Source: Pedosphaera parvula Ellin514 (GTDB taxonomy: Bacteria > Verrucomicrobiota > Verrucomicrobiia > Limisphaerales > Pedosphaeraceae). Taken from it: 36,041 nt of DNA. The stretch lies in NCBI RefSeq assembly GCF_000172555.1, contig NZ_ABOX02000061.1:1-36041 (forward strand), read 5' to 3'. The first letter of the stretch is position 1, and the number at the start of each line of letters is the position of its first letter. Positions 23,389-32,245 of this stretch are shown piece by piece. The notes under the pieces are model-generated. The model was given only the letters and a program-made list of their open reading frames with translations. It was not told where the DNA came from and ran no database searches. The translations under genes were made by a program, and so were the position numbers.

Positions 23389-26300
23389 ATGAATGAAGTC
23401 AAGAAGTGGCTGGCGAGCCTGCTCATCGTGTTGTGCGGGGGCATTTCGGTTTCGGCATTCACGATGACCGATGCTGACACCATATTCACCGCTTACAACA
23501 ATGCTTTTCTGGTCGGCGGTTATTATGCCGGATGGTGGACCGGGGCGGAAGAGATCGAGATGGCGGAGGACGCCTATGACAACTATCCCTCGACCGCGCG
23601 GCAAACCATTGTCTTAAACGCCTGCAATCAATTCATCTCTCACCACGGTTCAAGCTGGACGGTGGCTGGAGGCAACTTCAACAACTACAATGACGATATC
23701 TCGTGGGCCGTAATTGCCTTCACCCGGGGTTATCAGATTACCGGCAACACGACCTTTCGGGACGTGGCCAAAAATAATTGGGATGCCATGTATGCCCGCG
23801 CCTGGGATACTAATTTCACCGGTGGCGGTCTGTGGTGGAGCACGGATAATATGTATAAGAATGCCGCCGTTCATGGCCCGGCCGCAATCGGCGCATGTCT
23901 GCTCTATAATATCTACGGCGACAGTTCTTATCTCACCAAAGCCCAGGCGATTTATGGCTGGGAACGGCGGGTCTTGTTCAACCCCGGCAACGGCTCCATC
24001 GCTGACGGCATCACCTACAGCAACACTTTTACCAGTGGCGGAGCGCTGACGTACAATCAAGGCACTTTCATTGGGGCAGCAAACCTTCTCTATCGCGCAA
24101 CGGGACTGCCCAACTACTATCAGGATGCGGTCCTGGCGGGAAAATATACTCAAAACAGCATGACATCCTCCGCCGGCATTTTGCCGGAGTACAGCTCCGG
24201 AACGGATCTTTCCGGATTCAATGGCATTTTCGCGCGCTGGATGGCGCGTTTTGCCAAGGATCAAAATCTTTGGACGGCTTTTGGCCCGTGGCTGACTACC
24301 AACGCAAATGCCGCCTGGAGCGTTCGCAACAATAATAATTTGGCCTGGCAGAAATGGGCAACGCCGTTGGGGACGAACGTCCCGGACAGCTGGGGTTGCT
24401 CCGCCGCTGTTGTCGTCATGCAAGTTGCCGACCCGAGTCCAGCGGATGCGTTGCAAATCACTCCGCGGAGCGGTTTCGTTGTCGTGGCGCAACGCACCCT
24501 TGCACCCAATGCCGCCAGTTCAAATTTGGTGCTGACCAATACCAGTGCCGCGGCAATCAACTGGTCGCTGGTCAACACGTCGGCGTGGCTCATTGTTTCT
24601 GCGAGCTCGGGAACACTCGCGACCGCCGGCCCGGCGACAAATGTGCTTGTCAGCCTCGTTCCCTCCGCCACCACGAATCTGGCAGCAGGACGTTATTATA
24701 CGACCGTTTTGTTCACGAATCTTTCGAGCGGTATCGTCCAGGGACGGTCGTTCAAATTGATTGTCTCGGCTGGCAACGCTCCGATCACGCTGACCGGCTT
24801 CAATGCCAGTATCATTGCTCCGAACAGCGCCACTGCTTCCGCGCCGGGCGCCTTCGCTTTCGACGCCCCGAACAATTACGGTTTCTATCAAGCGGGGCTC
24901 AGTGGCGGCACGCGTGGATTGCCGCCGGATGGTGCCTTCACCAGCCCGTTGGATGGATCGTCGGTGTTCCAGTTTACGTATGGCAGCACCAATGCCCTGG
25001 TCCTGGGATATACTTATCCCAGTTCGGCCACCCTCACGCTCGCCACGCCGCAGGCTTATAATTCCATTACTCTTCTCGCTTGTTCTGCCAACGCCGCCAG
25101 CGGGATTGGAACGTTCGTCCTGAATTTCACCAACGGCACGCATAGCCAGGTGTTCAATTTCAACGCGCAGGATTGGTTTGGCACGACTAACAACGTCAGC
25201 ATCCAAGGCTTTGGGCGGCTTAGATTGGGCGGGAGCTTTGGCCCTGAAGACAACGGAGCGAGCAATCCGAATCTGTACCAGACGACTATTAATCTCGTGG
25301 CCCTGGGTATAAATCAGCCGATTGCTTCCATCACCTTTACGAAACCATCCGGTGCCGGCGCGCAGCAAACCACAGGAATATTTGCCGTCAGTGGCGCGGT
25401 CATGCCGGCTGCGCCTGCCCTCGGTGTGCAACCCCAGTCCATCGCCAACAATCAACCCGCGCAGGGCGCGACTTTTAGTGCGGTGGCCACGGGCACTCCG
25501 CCGCTTGCCTATCAATGGTATTACAGCGCCGACGGGAGTGCCGGATCTTACGCGCCTCTGAATGATCAGACCAATACCAGCCTGGTGTTGAATCCTGTGC
25601 TGCAAGCTACCAATGCAGGCAGCTATGTGATGGTCGTCACCAATGCATACGGCGCGGTGACCAGTTCGATTGCGACCCTCGCGGTCTATCGCGCGCCGGT
25701 GATCGTTCAACAACCGACTCCGGCCAACCTTTATGTTTTCTCCGGTGCCAGCAACACCTGGACGATGTCAGTCAACGCCGCACTGCCCGTTAGTTATTTT
25801 TGGTCTCTGAATGGAACTCCCATTTCCATAGGGGCAAGCTCCACCCTCAAGCTCACCAATTTGCAACCCACAAACTCCGGCAATTACACAGTCGTGGTTA
25901 GCAATGCCTTTGGCTCGGTCACGAGCAGCATCGCCTCGCTGACGGTGGTGTCGTCTCCAACTTATCCTTTGGCGCAGACGATTCTGGCAGACCATCCTCT
26001 CGGCTATTGGCGGTTGGATGAGACCAGCGGAACTGTGGCCCACGATTACATCTCCGGCAACAACGGCATTTACAGTTCCAAGGTTTTACTCGGGCAGACG
26101 GGGGATAATCTGGTGGATACGCACAAGTCGGCAAGATTCGGATTTCTAGCCACCAGCAATAGTTGCGTGACGAACATCATCGCGGATTTTGCGACGACCG
26201 GTAACGCGACATTTTCCGTGGAAGCCTGGGTCAACGGCGGTTCGCAGACCACCGATGCCGGGTTGATCACCAAAGGTTACGGAAACGGCGGGGAACAATT

Positions 26301-27144
26301 CAATCTGGATTGTGGCGGCGGTGGCCACGCGTTCCGGTTCTTTGTTCGCGATGCTTCGGGCGCCACGCACGCGGCTGTCAGCAGTGTTGTGCCAAACAAT
26401 CAGTGGCATCATTTGGTCGCGGTTTGCGACCAGGTCAACGGTCATGTTTATCTATATGTGGATGGCGTGAATGCCGCCTCAGGTACGATTGGGGTAAATA
26501 CTGGCCTTTTGGGTTCGGCTCTTCCCGTCAGCATTGGTGCGCGCCAGTCGGGAGCTGCCACGGCGGACGATTTGCAGTTTGTGGGCTACATGGAAGAGGT
26601 GGCGATTTACAAATATGCCCTGAGTTCAAATCAGGTGACGGCGCACTTTGTGACGGCCACAAACCGCGCGCCGAAGTTTTTCAGCGATCCTTTCGCAGTG
26701 GCAGGCATCACGGCCGGTCAAAGTTATTCCGGCACCCTTGCCACCAGTGCGAGCGATCCCAACGGCGATACGATGACATTTACTAAAGTCAACGGTCCGG
26801 CCTGGTTGAGTGTGTCTGGTAACGGCGGCTTGAGCGGGACTCCCGTTTCGAGCGACACAGGAACGAATGTTTTCCTAATGAAGGTGACCGATCCGGGTGG
26901 TTTATCCAGCACGGCCACGATGAATCTGCCGGTGGCCGCCGCGCCCGCGATTGCCTCAAGCGCTGTCTTGCAGGGAACGAATCTGATGTTGAACTGGTCG
27001 GGAGGCATTGCACCGTTTCAGATCGAGCAAGCGACGAATCTGATTAATCCGGTTTGGGTAAGTTTTGGTGCGGCTACCAGTGCCAATAGCCTGTCGGTGC
27101 CTGCAACCAATGGGGCGGCGTATTATCGAATTCGTGGACAGTGA
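23389..27144 (+). CDS. Exported multidomain glycoside hydrolase family 76 (alpha-1,6-mannanase type)
   Basis: This 1251-residue protein has a signal peptide (WLASLLIVLCGGISVSA). Residues ~27-350 are a GH76 domain; the adjacent Asp-Asp pair at 102-103 (NYNDDISW) is the catalytic pair of this family, which cuts alpha-1,6-mannan backbones such as those of fungal cell walls. After it come a BACON-like beta-sandwich (~350-470), a jelly-roll-like region (~470-680), two Ig-like domains (~680-770 and ~770-855, with YQWYYS and YFWSLNG), a LamG domain (~865-1085), a putative-Ig/cadherin-like module (~1085-1185) and the shared C-terminal module ending AAYYRIRGQ. The binding modules suggest attachment to substrate or cell surface. 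The IS lies just upstream, so its native promoter may be altered. Confidence 0.9.
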   Translation: MNEVKKWLASLLIVLCGGISVSAFTMTDADTIFTAYNNAFLVGGYYAGWWTGAEEIEMAEDAYDNYPSTARQTIVLNACNQFISHHGSSWTVAGGNFNNYNDDISWAVIAFTRGYQITGNTTFRDVAKNNWDAMYARAWDTNFTGGGLWWSTDNMYKNAAVHGPAAIGACLLYNIYGDSSYLTKAQAIYGWERRVLFNPGNGSIADGITYSNTFTSGGALTYNQGTFIGAANLLYRATGLPNYYQDAVLAGKYTQNSMTSSAGILPEYSSGTDLSGFNGIFARWMARFAKDQNLWTAFGPWLTTNANAAWSVRNNNNLAWQKWATPLGTNVPDSWGCSAAVVVMQVADPSPADALQITPRSGFVVVAQRTLAPNAASSNLVLTNTSAAAINWSLVNTSAWLIVSASSGTLATAGPATNVLVSLVPSATTNLAAGRYYTTVLFTNLSSGIVQGRSFKLIVSAGNAPITLTGFNASIIAPNSATASAPGAFAFDAPNNYGFYQAGLSGGTRGLPPDGAFTSPLDGSSVFQFTYGSTNALVLGYTYPSSATLTLATPQAYNSITLLACSANAASGIGTFVLNFTNGTHSQVFNFNAQDWFGTTNNVSIQGFGRLRLGGSFGPEDNGASNPNLYQTTINLVALGINQPIASITFTKPSGAGAQQTTGIFAVSGAVMPAAPALGVQPQSIANNQPAQGATFSAVATGTPPLAYQWYYSADGSAGSYAPLNDQTNTSLVLNPVLQATNAGSYVMVVTNAYGAVTSSIATLAVYRAPVIVQQPTPANLYVFSGASNTWTMSVNAALPVSYFWSLNGTPISIGASSTLKLTNLQPTNSGNYTVVVSNAFGSVTSSIASLTVVSSPTYPLAQTILADHPLGYWRLDETSGTVAHDYISGNNGIYSSKVLLGQTGDNLVDTHKSARFGFLATSNSCVTNIIADFATTGNATFSVEAWVNGGSQTTDAGLITKGYGNGGEQFNLDCGGGGHAFRFFVRDASGATHAAVSSVVPNNQWHHLVAVCDQVNGHVYLYVDGVNAASGTIGVNTGLLGSALPVSIGARQSGAATADDLQFVGYMEEVAIYKYALSSNQVTAHFVTATNRAPKFFSDPFAVAGITAGQSYSGTLATSASDPNGDTMTFTKVNGPAWLSVSGNGGLSGTPVSSDTGTNVFLMKVTDPGGLSSTATMNLPVAAAPAIASSAVLQGTNLMLNWSGGIAPFQIEQATNLINPVWVSFGAATSANSLSVPATNGAAYYRIRGQ

Positions 27145-27345
27145 TGTGATTGGATAGCCTTGAGAAGGAGGGGTGCGCAACCATGCGGGCGGCCGTGTGT
27201 CAGCGCGGTTGCCCTGGCCACGTTGTTGAACCTGCTGGCATTCGGCATGGTCTTCCCTCAACCATTTTAACCGTTGATTTTTTGGTCATCGGTTTGACAT
27301 GGGTTCAATTAAAGCCGATGGGTGATTCGTACATATAAACTCCCC

Positions 27346-28323
27346 ATGAAAAAAATGTTGGAGGCAACCACGACCCCGTCCATTCGAAACAAACGACTTT
27401 TTGAAATCCGCAAGGCTTTGCTGACCATCATTCCGGTCTTATTTCTGTTCGCGCGCGGCGGAATCGCAAGCCCCACCATCGGCGCGCACACGCTGGCGTT
27501 TTATCCCTGCGGCGGCAGTGGTGGCCTGGTGACAACAGCCATCGATACGCAACCGTCCGGCAGCACGATTCTGGCCTGGGTTGGTCGGGGGAACACCAAT
27601 GAATTCAACGGGACAGTTCCGTTGGACACTGCGAACAACAGTTATGTCATGCTCGGCGGCATGCACGACTATGGACCGGCTTATCCCACTTCCGGTGAAG
27701 CGCTCTACGCAGTTGCGTCGGCCGCGGGTGGCACGGGACAGCATGTCATCGCTCCCATGCCGGGCAGTGATGAAATTACGTTGGCCGTTGTCGAGGTGAA
27801 GAACGGCGGGTTGATTCAAGACGCAAAATGGAACGTAGTGTTCTCTCCGCCTCACACCAGCCTGAGTGTCACCACTACAAACGCGGCCACCCTCGTTGCT
27901 ATTTGGGCGGGTGACTCCGGAGCGGCTTCCGTGACGGCGGTTCCGAATAATGGTTTTACGACGGTCAATTCGGAACTGCTCTCCAGTTGCGAGGTCGAAG
28001 TGGTGGTGGCAACCAGGGATGTTGCTGCCGCAGGCACTTACAACGTCACCTGGACAGCGACGCCGACCCAGGGAGCGCATCTCTGGCTGGTGGCCGTGCA
28101 AACGGAGCCGTTGCCGTCTTTGCGGGCGCAGGCCGCCGGCGGCAATGTGGTTATTAGCTGGCCAAGCTCGGCTACCAGTTTTGGTCTCGAAACGACCAGC
28201 AACCTTTCCGCGGGCAACTCCTGGACGCCGGTGACTAACGGTACTGTCGTCATTAATTTCCAGAACACAATTACCAACGCCATTTCCCAACCGAGCCAAT
28301 ATTACCGGTTGAAGAAACAGTAA
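27346..28323 (+). CDS. Exported protein of unknown function with shared C-terminal module
   Basis: This is 325 residues from the ATG at 27346; the frame also opens at a GTG at 27322. An export signal spans about residues 20-43 (KALLTIIPVLFLFARGG). The body (~45-250) is beta-rich, with GSTILAWVGRGNTNEFNG and WTATPTQGAHLWLVAVQ; it resembles a jelly-roll module seen in secreted proteins, but I cannot name the family. The last ~65 residues (VVISWPSSATSFGLETTSNL ... QYYRLKKQ) belong to the shared C-terminal module. It follows the GH76 gene by 200 bp on the same strand and converges with the LamG/Ig gene. Confidence 0.75.
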   Translation: MKKMLEATTTPSIRNKRLFEIRKALLTIIPVLFLFARGGIASPTIGAHTLAFYPCGGSGGLVTTAIDTQPSGSTILAWVGRGNTNEFNGTVPLDTANNSYVMLGGMHDYGPAYPTSGEALYAVASAAGGTGQHVIAPMPGSDEITLAVVEVKNGGLIQDAKWNVVFSPPHTSLSVTTTNAATLVAIWAGDSGAASVTAVPNNGFTTVNSELLSSCEVEVVVATRDVAAAGTYNVTWTATPTQGAHLWLVAVQTEPLPSLRAQAAGGNVVISWPSSATSFGLETTSNLSAGNSWTPVTNGTVVINFQNTITNAISQPSQYYRLKKQ

Positions 28324-28375
28324 GACAAAACGTCAACCGAAAAGTCCTTCCATAGCAGATGCGCCGAACTCAGGC

Positions 28376-31171
28376 TCAGGGACTGGTCGCGCGCGCGCGG
28401 TAGAAGAGGTGGTCCGTGGATAACGGGACTTCCACAATTACAACCGGCCCGTGTGTGACCGTGCTTTGAATATCGGTCGCCACCGTCCAACTTCCCGGTG
28501 TCAGGTCGGCGCTTTCCTGAAATTCCAGGGTCTGATTCGGATATTGCGCCATTACGGTGATTTGCAGGTTCCCGTCCGCCACCACCCTGGTGTCAGTGAT
28601 TTGAATGGTCGGATTCGCCACGAGCCGCAGGGCATTAATAAAGATACCTGCAGTCCCGCTATCGACGACTCCCTGAATCTCCAATTGCCCATTGGTAGAG
28701 GAGGTGAGCAAGGTTCCCAAAGTATCCTGATAGTCCGCCGTTGGCTGAGACGAGCCGGTAAAAATATAGCCCGTTTGGACCGTTACGGGAGTGCCGGAAG
28801 AGACTTCGGTCCAATCGGCAAACAGGTTGTTCGCGTTGTCGTAAGACCATAGAGTCAATCCATAAGTGGTGTTGGGCGCAAGCCGTTGCAACAAAATATC
28901 GATGCCCGTGCCGGGAGTATTCGCAGTTGAGAAGATAAATTGCTGATAGAGGTTCGCCTGGGTCAGGTTCGGCGGATTGTTTACCGGGACGCTCCGCGAG
29001 CGATCACTGAAGAACGTCGCCCCGATGGTGGAAAGCGTCACTTCCGGACCGCTGAATGTAGCCGGATTGACGTTCAAGGTCATGGATGAAAAACCGGATT
29101 GAACGGCGGGCGCAGGAGCCCAGTTAAATTCGACTTGCAACACTGTCCCGTTGGTTGCCGGGATGTAGGGGATCACGGTCAGTTGAACGATGCTGCTCGT
29201 AACCGCTCCGCCTGAGTTCGTAATTACCACAGTGTAGGAGCCGGCATCGGCGGGTTGCACTTTAGCCAGGGTGAAGACGTTGCTAACCGCACTGGGGTTG
29301 GTCACGCTGGAAACCGGCGCGCCATTTTTTCGCCACTGATAGCTCAAAGGAGTGGTTCCGGTCGCCACCACCGTGAAACTAACGGTGTCTCCCTGATAAA
29401 CACCATTGGTCGGGTCGCCCGGCTGAGTGGTGAGGGAAGTCACAGAAGGTTTGATGATCACCGGGGGTGTCGGAATTCCGTTCGTGAAAATCGATTGAAT
29501 TTCCGTGTACGTCAATCGACGGCTCCAGGTGCCCACATCATCGATGGCGCCATTAAAGAAATCTCGCAGCGGGTTGGCCACGAGCGCACCGATGGTCGTG
29601 TTGTTCAAGAGCACCGAGCCCAATGCTCCATGACCGTAGCTAAAAACTGAAGGATCGAGAACCCCATCGATATACAATAGTCCCGTGCCGTTCTGGTCCA
29701 CCCAAACGACATGATGCCACGTTCCGTCCAACGCCGTGGCGGTGGACAATGTGTCGGACATTCCGGGATTGATTCGTATGTCCAGCTTGCTGGTGGCGCC
29801 GGTGTTGTCCGGCCCGATGAAAAAGTAGTTCCCGTTGGTGCTGTTGCCATTGGCAAAAATTTGCTCGTTCGCAATGCCAGGAACCCCGTTGATCCAAAGC
29901 GCAACCGTGTAGGTGGTGTTGAGATCATAAATTGGAGTGCCGGTCGTTTCGGCTCCATATTGTGAAGACCCGTCGAAGGATAGTCCGTTTCCAAATTTGC
30001 CCGGCACTAAATTCCCGTTGCTCATGGCCGTGAGCTGAAGATCGTTTTGACTCACGAGGTCGGGAGTGGAAGTTGAATTGGAAATAGTATTCAAAGGCCA
30101 ATAGGAAACCATGCCTGAAATAATATTCGGCGCGGGATCCGGGAGCACCACCAGCGCGGCCGACGCGCTGGTATTTGTGCCGGCAATGTTGGCTGCCGTC
30201 ACCGAATAGAAATTCGTTCCAGGGCTGGTCAAATTGTTCAACGTCAGCGAACTATTGGTTTCGCCAGGGATCGGAACGCCATTGGACAGCCATTGATAAG
30301 TCATGGGCTGGTTGCCGAAGATATTGGCGGAAAATATCACCCGGTCTCCAAGTGAATTGGTCTGGTTTGCTGGCTGTGCGAGAATCGTGGGCGGGGTTGG
30401 TGGGATTGGAGTGGGTATTCCGTTATTCATCGCGTTTTGGATTTCCGACTGCGAAAGCACCCGGCTCCAGGCCATTACCTCATCGACCGAACCATTGAAC
30501 CAAAGGTTGTTGGCGTTGTTAGCCCGAATCAAATCTCCCACAGCAGTGATGGTTGCTGCGGGAGCACCGGCGGAAGGAGCAGTGTAGTTCACATTCGCGC
30601 TGTCCAGGTTGCCATCGATATAAAGTTTGCAAGTGCCGTTTGCGTCGGTGAATGCCACATGGTGCCAGGTGCTACCGGCCGCATCAAACACTGCGGTTGC
30701 AGATTGGACATTGTTGATGACCGTCGTGCCGGCGTTGTTTCTTAAAAATACGGCAATCTTTGTGCTTCGCGTGTTGAAATCCCAGAGCATCGATCCCGAA
30801 AACGCATTCTCAGAAAAAGGAATATGGTTGGCACTCTGGGTCGAAGTGCCTTTGACCCAAAAAGCCACGGTGTAACCGTTGGTCGTGTAAATAGGCAGGC
30901 CGGTCGCCAGAAAGTTAGTGGAATGCGTGACATTCAGGTATTGGCTCGAGCCATTAAACTGAAAGCAGTTACCTCGCTGACCCGCAACCAGTGACGGAGC
31001 GTTGACCAGAAACATGGAGTTGCCCAACGCAAGATCCGGGGTGGTGACGCCATCAGTGGTATCCATCGGCCAATAGGCGACCAGGTTCGTCCAAAGGGAA
31101 CTTTGTGCCATGGCGCTTCCCAGCGTTGATCCTGCAATGCAGGACATTAACAGAAGTGTTTTGAAATTCAT
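28376..31171 (-). CDS. Exported LamG/Ig multidomain protein
   Basis: With the ATG at 31171 this is 931 residues; the signal peptide is NFKTLLLMSCIAGSTLGSAMAQ. Domains in order: LamG (~25-255, with YTVAFWVKG and WHHVAFTDANG), Ig-like (~265-350), a second LamG (~355-590, YTVALWING and WHHVVWVDQNG), a second Ig-like (~600-690, LSYQWRKNGAP), a beta-rich region (~700-860) and the shared C-terminal module ending LFYRARATSP. No catalytic domain is visible, so this is more likely an adhesin, carbohydrate-binding or surface protein than an enzyme. A plausible sigma-70 promoter lies just upstream. It converges with the 27346 gene, with about 50 bp between the stops. Confidence 0.88.
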   Translation of the reverse strand: MNFKTLLLMSCIAGSTLGSAMAQSSLWTNLVAYWPMDTTDGVTTPDLALGNSMFLVNAPSLVAGQRGNCFQFNGSSQYLNVTHSTNFLATGLPIYTTNGYTVAFWVKGTSTQSANHIPFSENAFSGSMLWDFNTRSTKIAVFLRNNAGTTVINNVQSATAVFDAAGSTWHHVAFTDANGTCKLYIDGNLDSANVNYTAPSAGAPAATITAVGDLIRANNANNLWFNGSVDEVMAWSRVLSQSEIQNAMNNGIPTPIPPTPPTILAQPANQTNSLGDRVIFSANIFGNQPMTYQWLSNGVPIPGETNSSLTLNNLTSPGTNFYSVTAANIAGTNTSASAALVVLPDPAPNIISGMVSYWPLNTISNSTSTPDLVSQNDLQLTAMSNGNLVPGKFGNGLSFDGSSQYGAETTGTPIYDLNTTYTVALWINGVPGIANEQIFANGNSTNGNYFFIGPDNTGATSKLDIRINPGMSDTLSTATALDGTWHHVVWVDQNGTGLLYIDGVLDPSVFSYGHGALGSVLLNNTTIGALVANPLRDFFNGAIDDVGTWSRRLTYTEIQSIFTNGIPTPPVIIKPSVTSLTTQPGDPTNGVYQGDTVSFTVVATGTTPLSYQWRKNGAPVSSVTNPSAVSNVFTLAKVQPADAGSYTVVITNSGGAVTSSIVQLTVIPYIPATNGTVLQVEFNWAPAPAVQSGFSSMTLNVNPATFSGPEVTLSTIGATFFSDRSRSVPVNNPPNLTQANLYQQFIFSTANTPGTGIDILLQRLAPNTTYGLTLWSYDNANNLFADWTEVSSGTPVTVQTGYIFTGSSQPTADYQDTLGTLLTSSTNGQLEIQGVVDSGTAGIFINALRLVANPTIQITDTRVVADGNLQITVMAQYPNQTLEFQESADLTPGSWTVATDIQSTVTHGPVVIVEVPLSTDHLFYRARATSP

Positions 31172-31209
31172 GATGCCTGAACGGGTAAACTGCGTGGGTG
31201 ACGGTTTAA

Positions 31210-31238
31210 GTAATAAGTAGGTTGACACAAAACGTCAA
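31210..31238 (-). promoter_or_regulatory. Candidate sigma-70 promoter of the LamG/Ig gene
   Basis: On the minus strand, TTGACG (31238-31233), 17 bases, then TATTAC (31215-31210) gives a fair housekeeping promoter, with start near 31203 and a short leader before the ATG at 31171. The same stretch holds an imperfect dyad, GTTGAC...GTCAAAC (31221-31240), across the -35 box that could bind a repressor. Confidence 0.45.
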
Positions 31239-31411
31239 ACTTTTTCCTTTCCTGCCTCACGATGAAGTGAGGACGTTTCATGCAGGAGTTTCAAGCCAGC
31301 AGGAGGTTTGGTTGGCTTCTTTGGGCGCAGTTGGTGGCTATACAAAATTGGCAGCCTGGCTGATGGTGGTAACACTAGGGAAATAGATTCATGGAATAGC
31401 AAAAGGAGATT

Positions 31412-32167
31412 ATGAAAATTGTAATTATCGGCGGCACCGGACTCATTGGATCAAAGACCGTGGACAGGCTTCGTAAGAAAGGCCATGAGGTGGTGGCGGC
31501 ATCACCCAGATCCGGTGTCAACACGGTTACGGGTGAAGGCCTTAAGGAGGCACTTGCAGGCGCACAGGTTGTGGTCGACGTGGCGAACTCGCCGTCCTTC
31601 GAGGAAAAGGCGGCCATGGAATTCTTCAATGCGTCAGGCCGCAACCTTTTGGCAGCGGAGACGTTCGCCGGTGTGAAGCATCACATCGCGCTATCGGTCG
31701 TCGGCATGGAGCGAGTGCATGGCTATGGTTACTTCCTCGCGAAGCTGGCCCAGGAGAACCTGATCAAGGCTTCGAGGATTCCCTACACCATTGTTCGCTC
31801 GACGCAGTTCTTCGAATTCACGGGCGCCATTGCCCAGTCAGGTACTGTAGGGCAGACCGTTACCATGTCTCCTGCTTTTTTCCAGCCCATCGCGGCCGAT
31901 GACGTGGCTGATATCATGGCTGATGTTGCACTGGGAGCGCCGGTGAATGGCATGATCGAGATTGCCGGTCCGGAACGGGTGCGACTGAACGAACTCATTG
32001 AGCGATTCCTGAAGGCGACCAAGGATCCGCGCAAAGTGGTCACGGATGCCCATGCGCTCTACTTCGGCCTGGAGGTGAACGATGAATCGCTTGTTCCCGG
32101 CGAAAACCCGCGCCTCGGCAAAATGCGTTTCGAGGACTGGCTCAGACACTCGCTATCCGAGAATTAA
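31412..32167 (+). CDS. NAD(P)-binding SDR / NmrA-like oxidoreductase
   Basis: This 251-residue protein starts with the Rossmann motif G-G-T-G-L-I-G (residues 7-13 of MKIVIIGGTGLIGSKTVDRL) and lacks a signal peptide, so it is cytosolic. It belongs to the atypical SDR group with NmrA/NAD(P)H-binding members (PYTIVRSTQFFEF). The substrate is unknown. A strong Shine-Dalgarno sequence (AAAAGGAGATT before the ATG) sets it apart from most genes here and may indicate transfer. Proteins like this are common partners of ECF41 sigma factors in other genomes. Its own upstream region shows no TGTCAC element, however, and the sigma gene is 28 kb away, so a link is not supported by the sequence. Confidence 0.88.
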   Translation: MKIVIIGGTGLIGSKTVDRLRKKGHEVVAASPRSGVNTVTGEGLKEALAGAQVVVDVANSPSFEEKAAMEFFNASGRNLLAAETFAGVKHHIALSVVGMERVHGYGYFLAKLAQENLIKASRIPYTIVRSTQFFEFTGAIAQSGTVGQTVTMSPAFFQPIAADDVADIMADVALGAPVNGMIEIAGPERVRLNELIERFLKATKDPRKVVTDAHALYFGLEVNDESLVPGENPRLGKMRFEDWLRHSLSEN

Positions 32168-32245
32168 GCCGACCGTACATCAACATGACGCGCAAACCGC
32201 CGAATGGTTCAATACTTCGCGGGGCATTTGTGGCTGCCACAAGGA

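Noticed and set aside
24520..25713. 397-codon minus-strand frame opposite the GH76 gene
   Set aside because: Opposes clear BACON and Ig-like domains; Arg/Gly-rich with no domain pattern.
31190..31230. TGTCAAC-N17-CGTC upstream of the LamG/Ig gene as an ECF41 promoter
   Set aside because: The -35 box has two mismatches and the spacing is 17, unlike the three uniform sites; a sigma-70 reading of the same DNA fits better.
28325..31238. ACAAAACGTCAA occurs at both edges of the LamG/Ig gene (28325 and 31227) in direct orientation
   Set aside because: A shared 12-mer is expected by chance many times in 36 kb, and the flanks do not extend the match.
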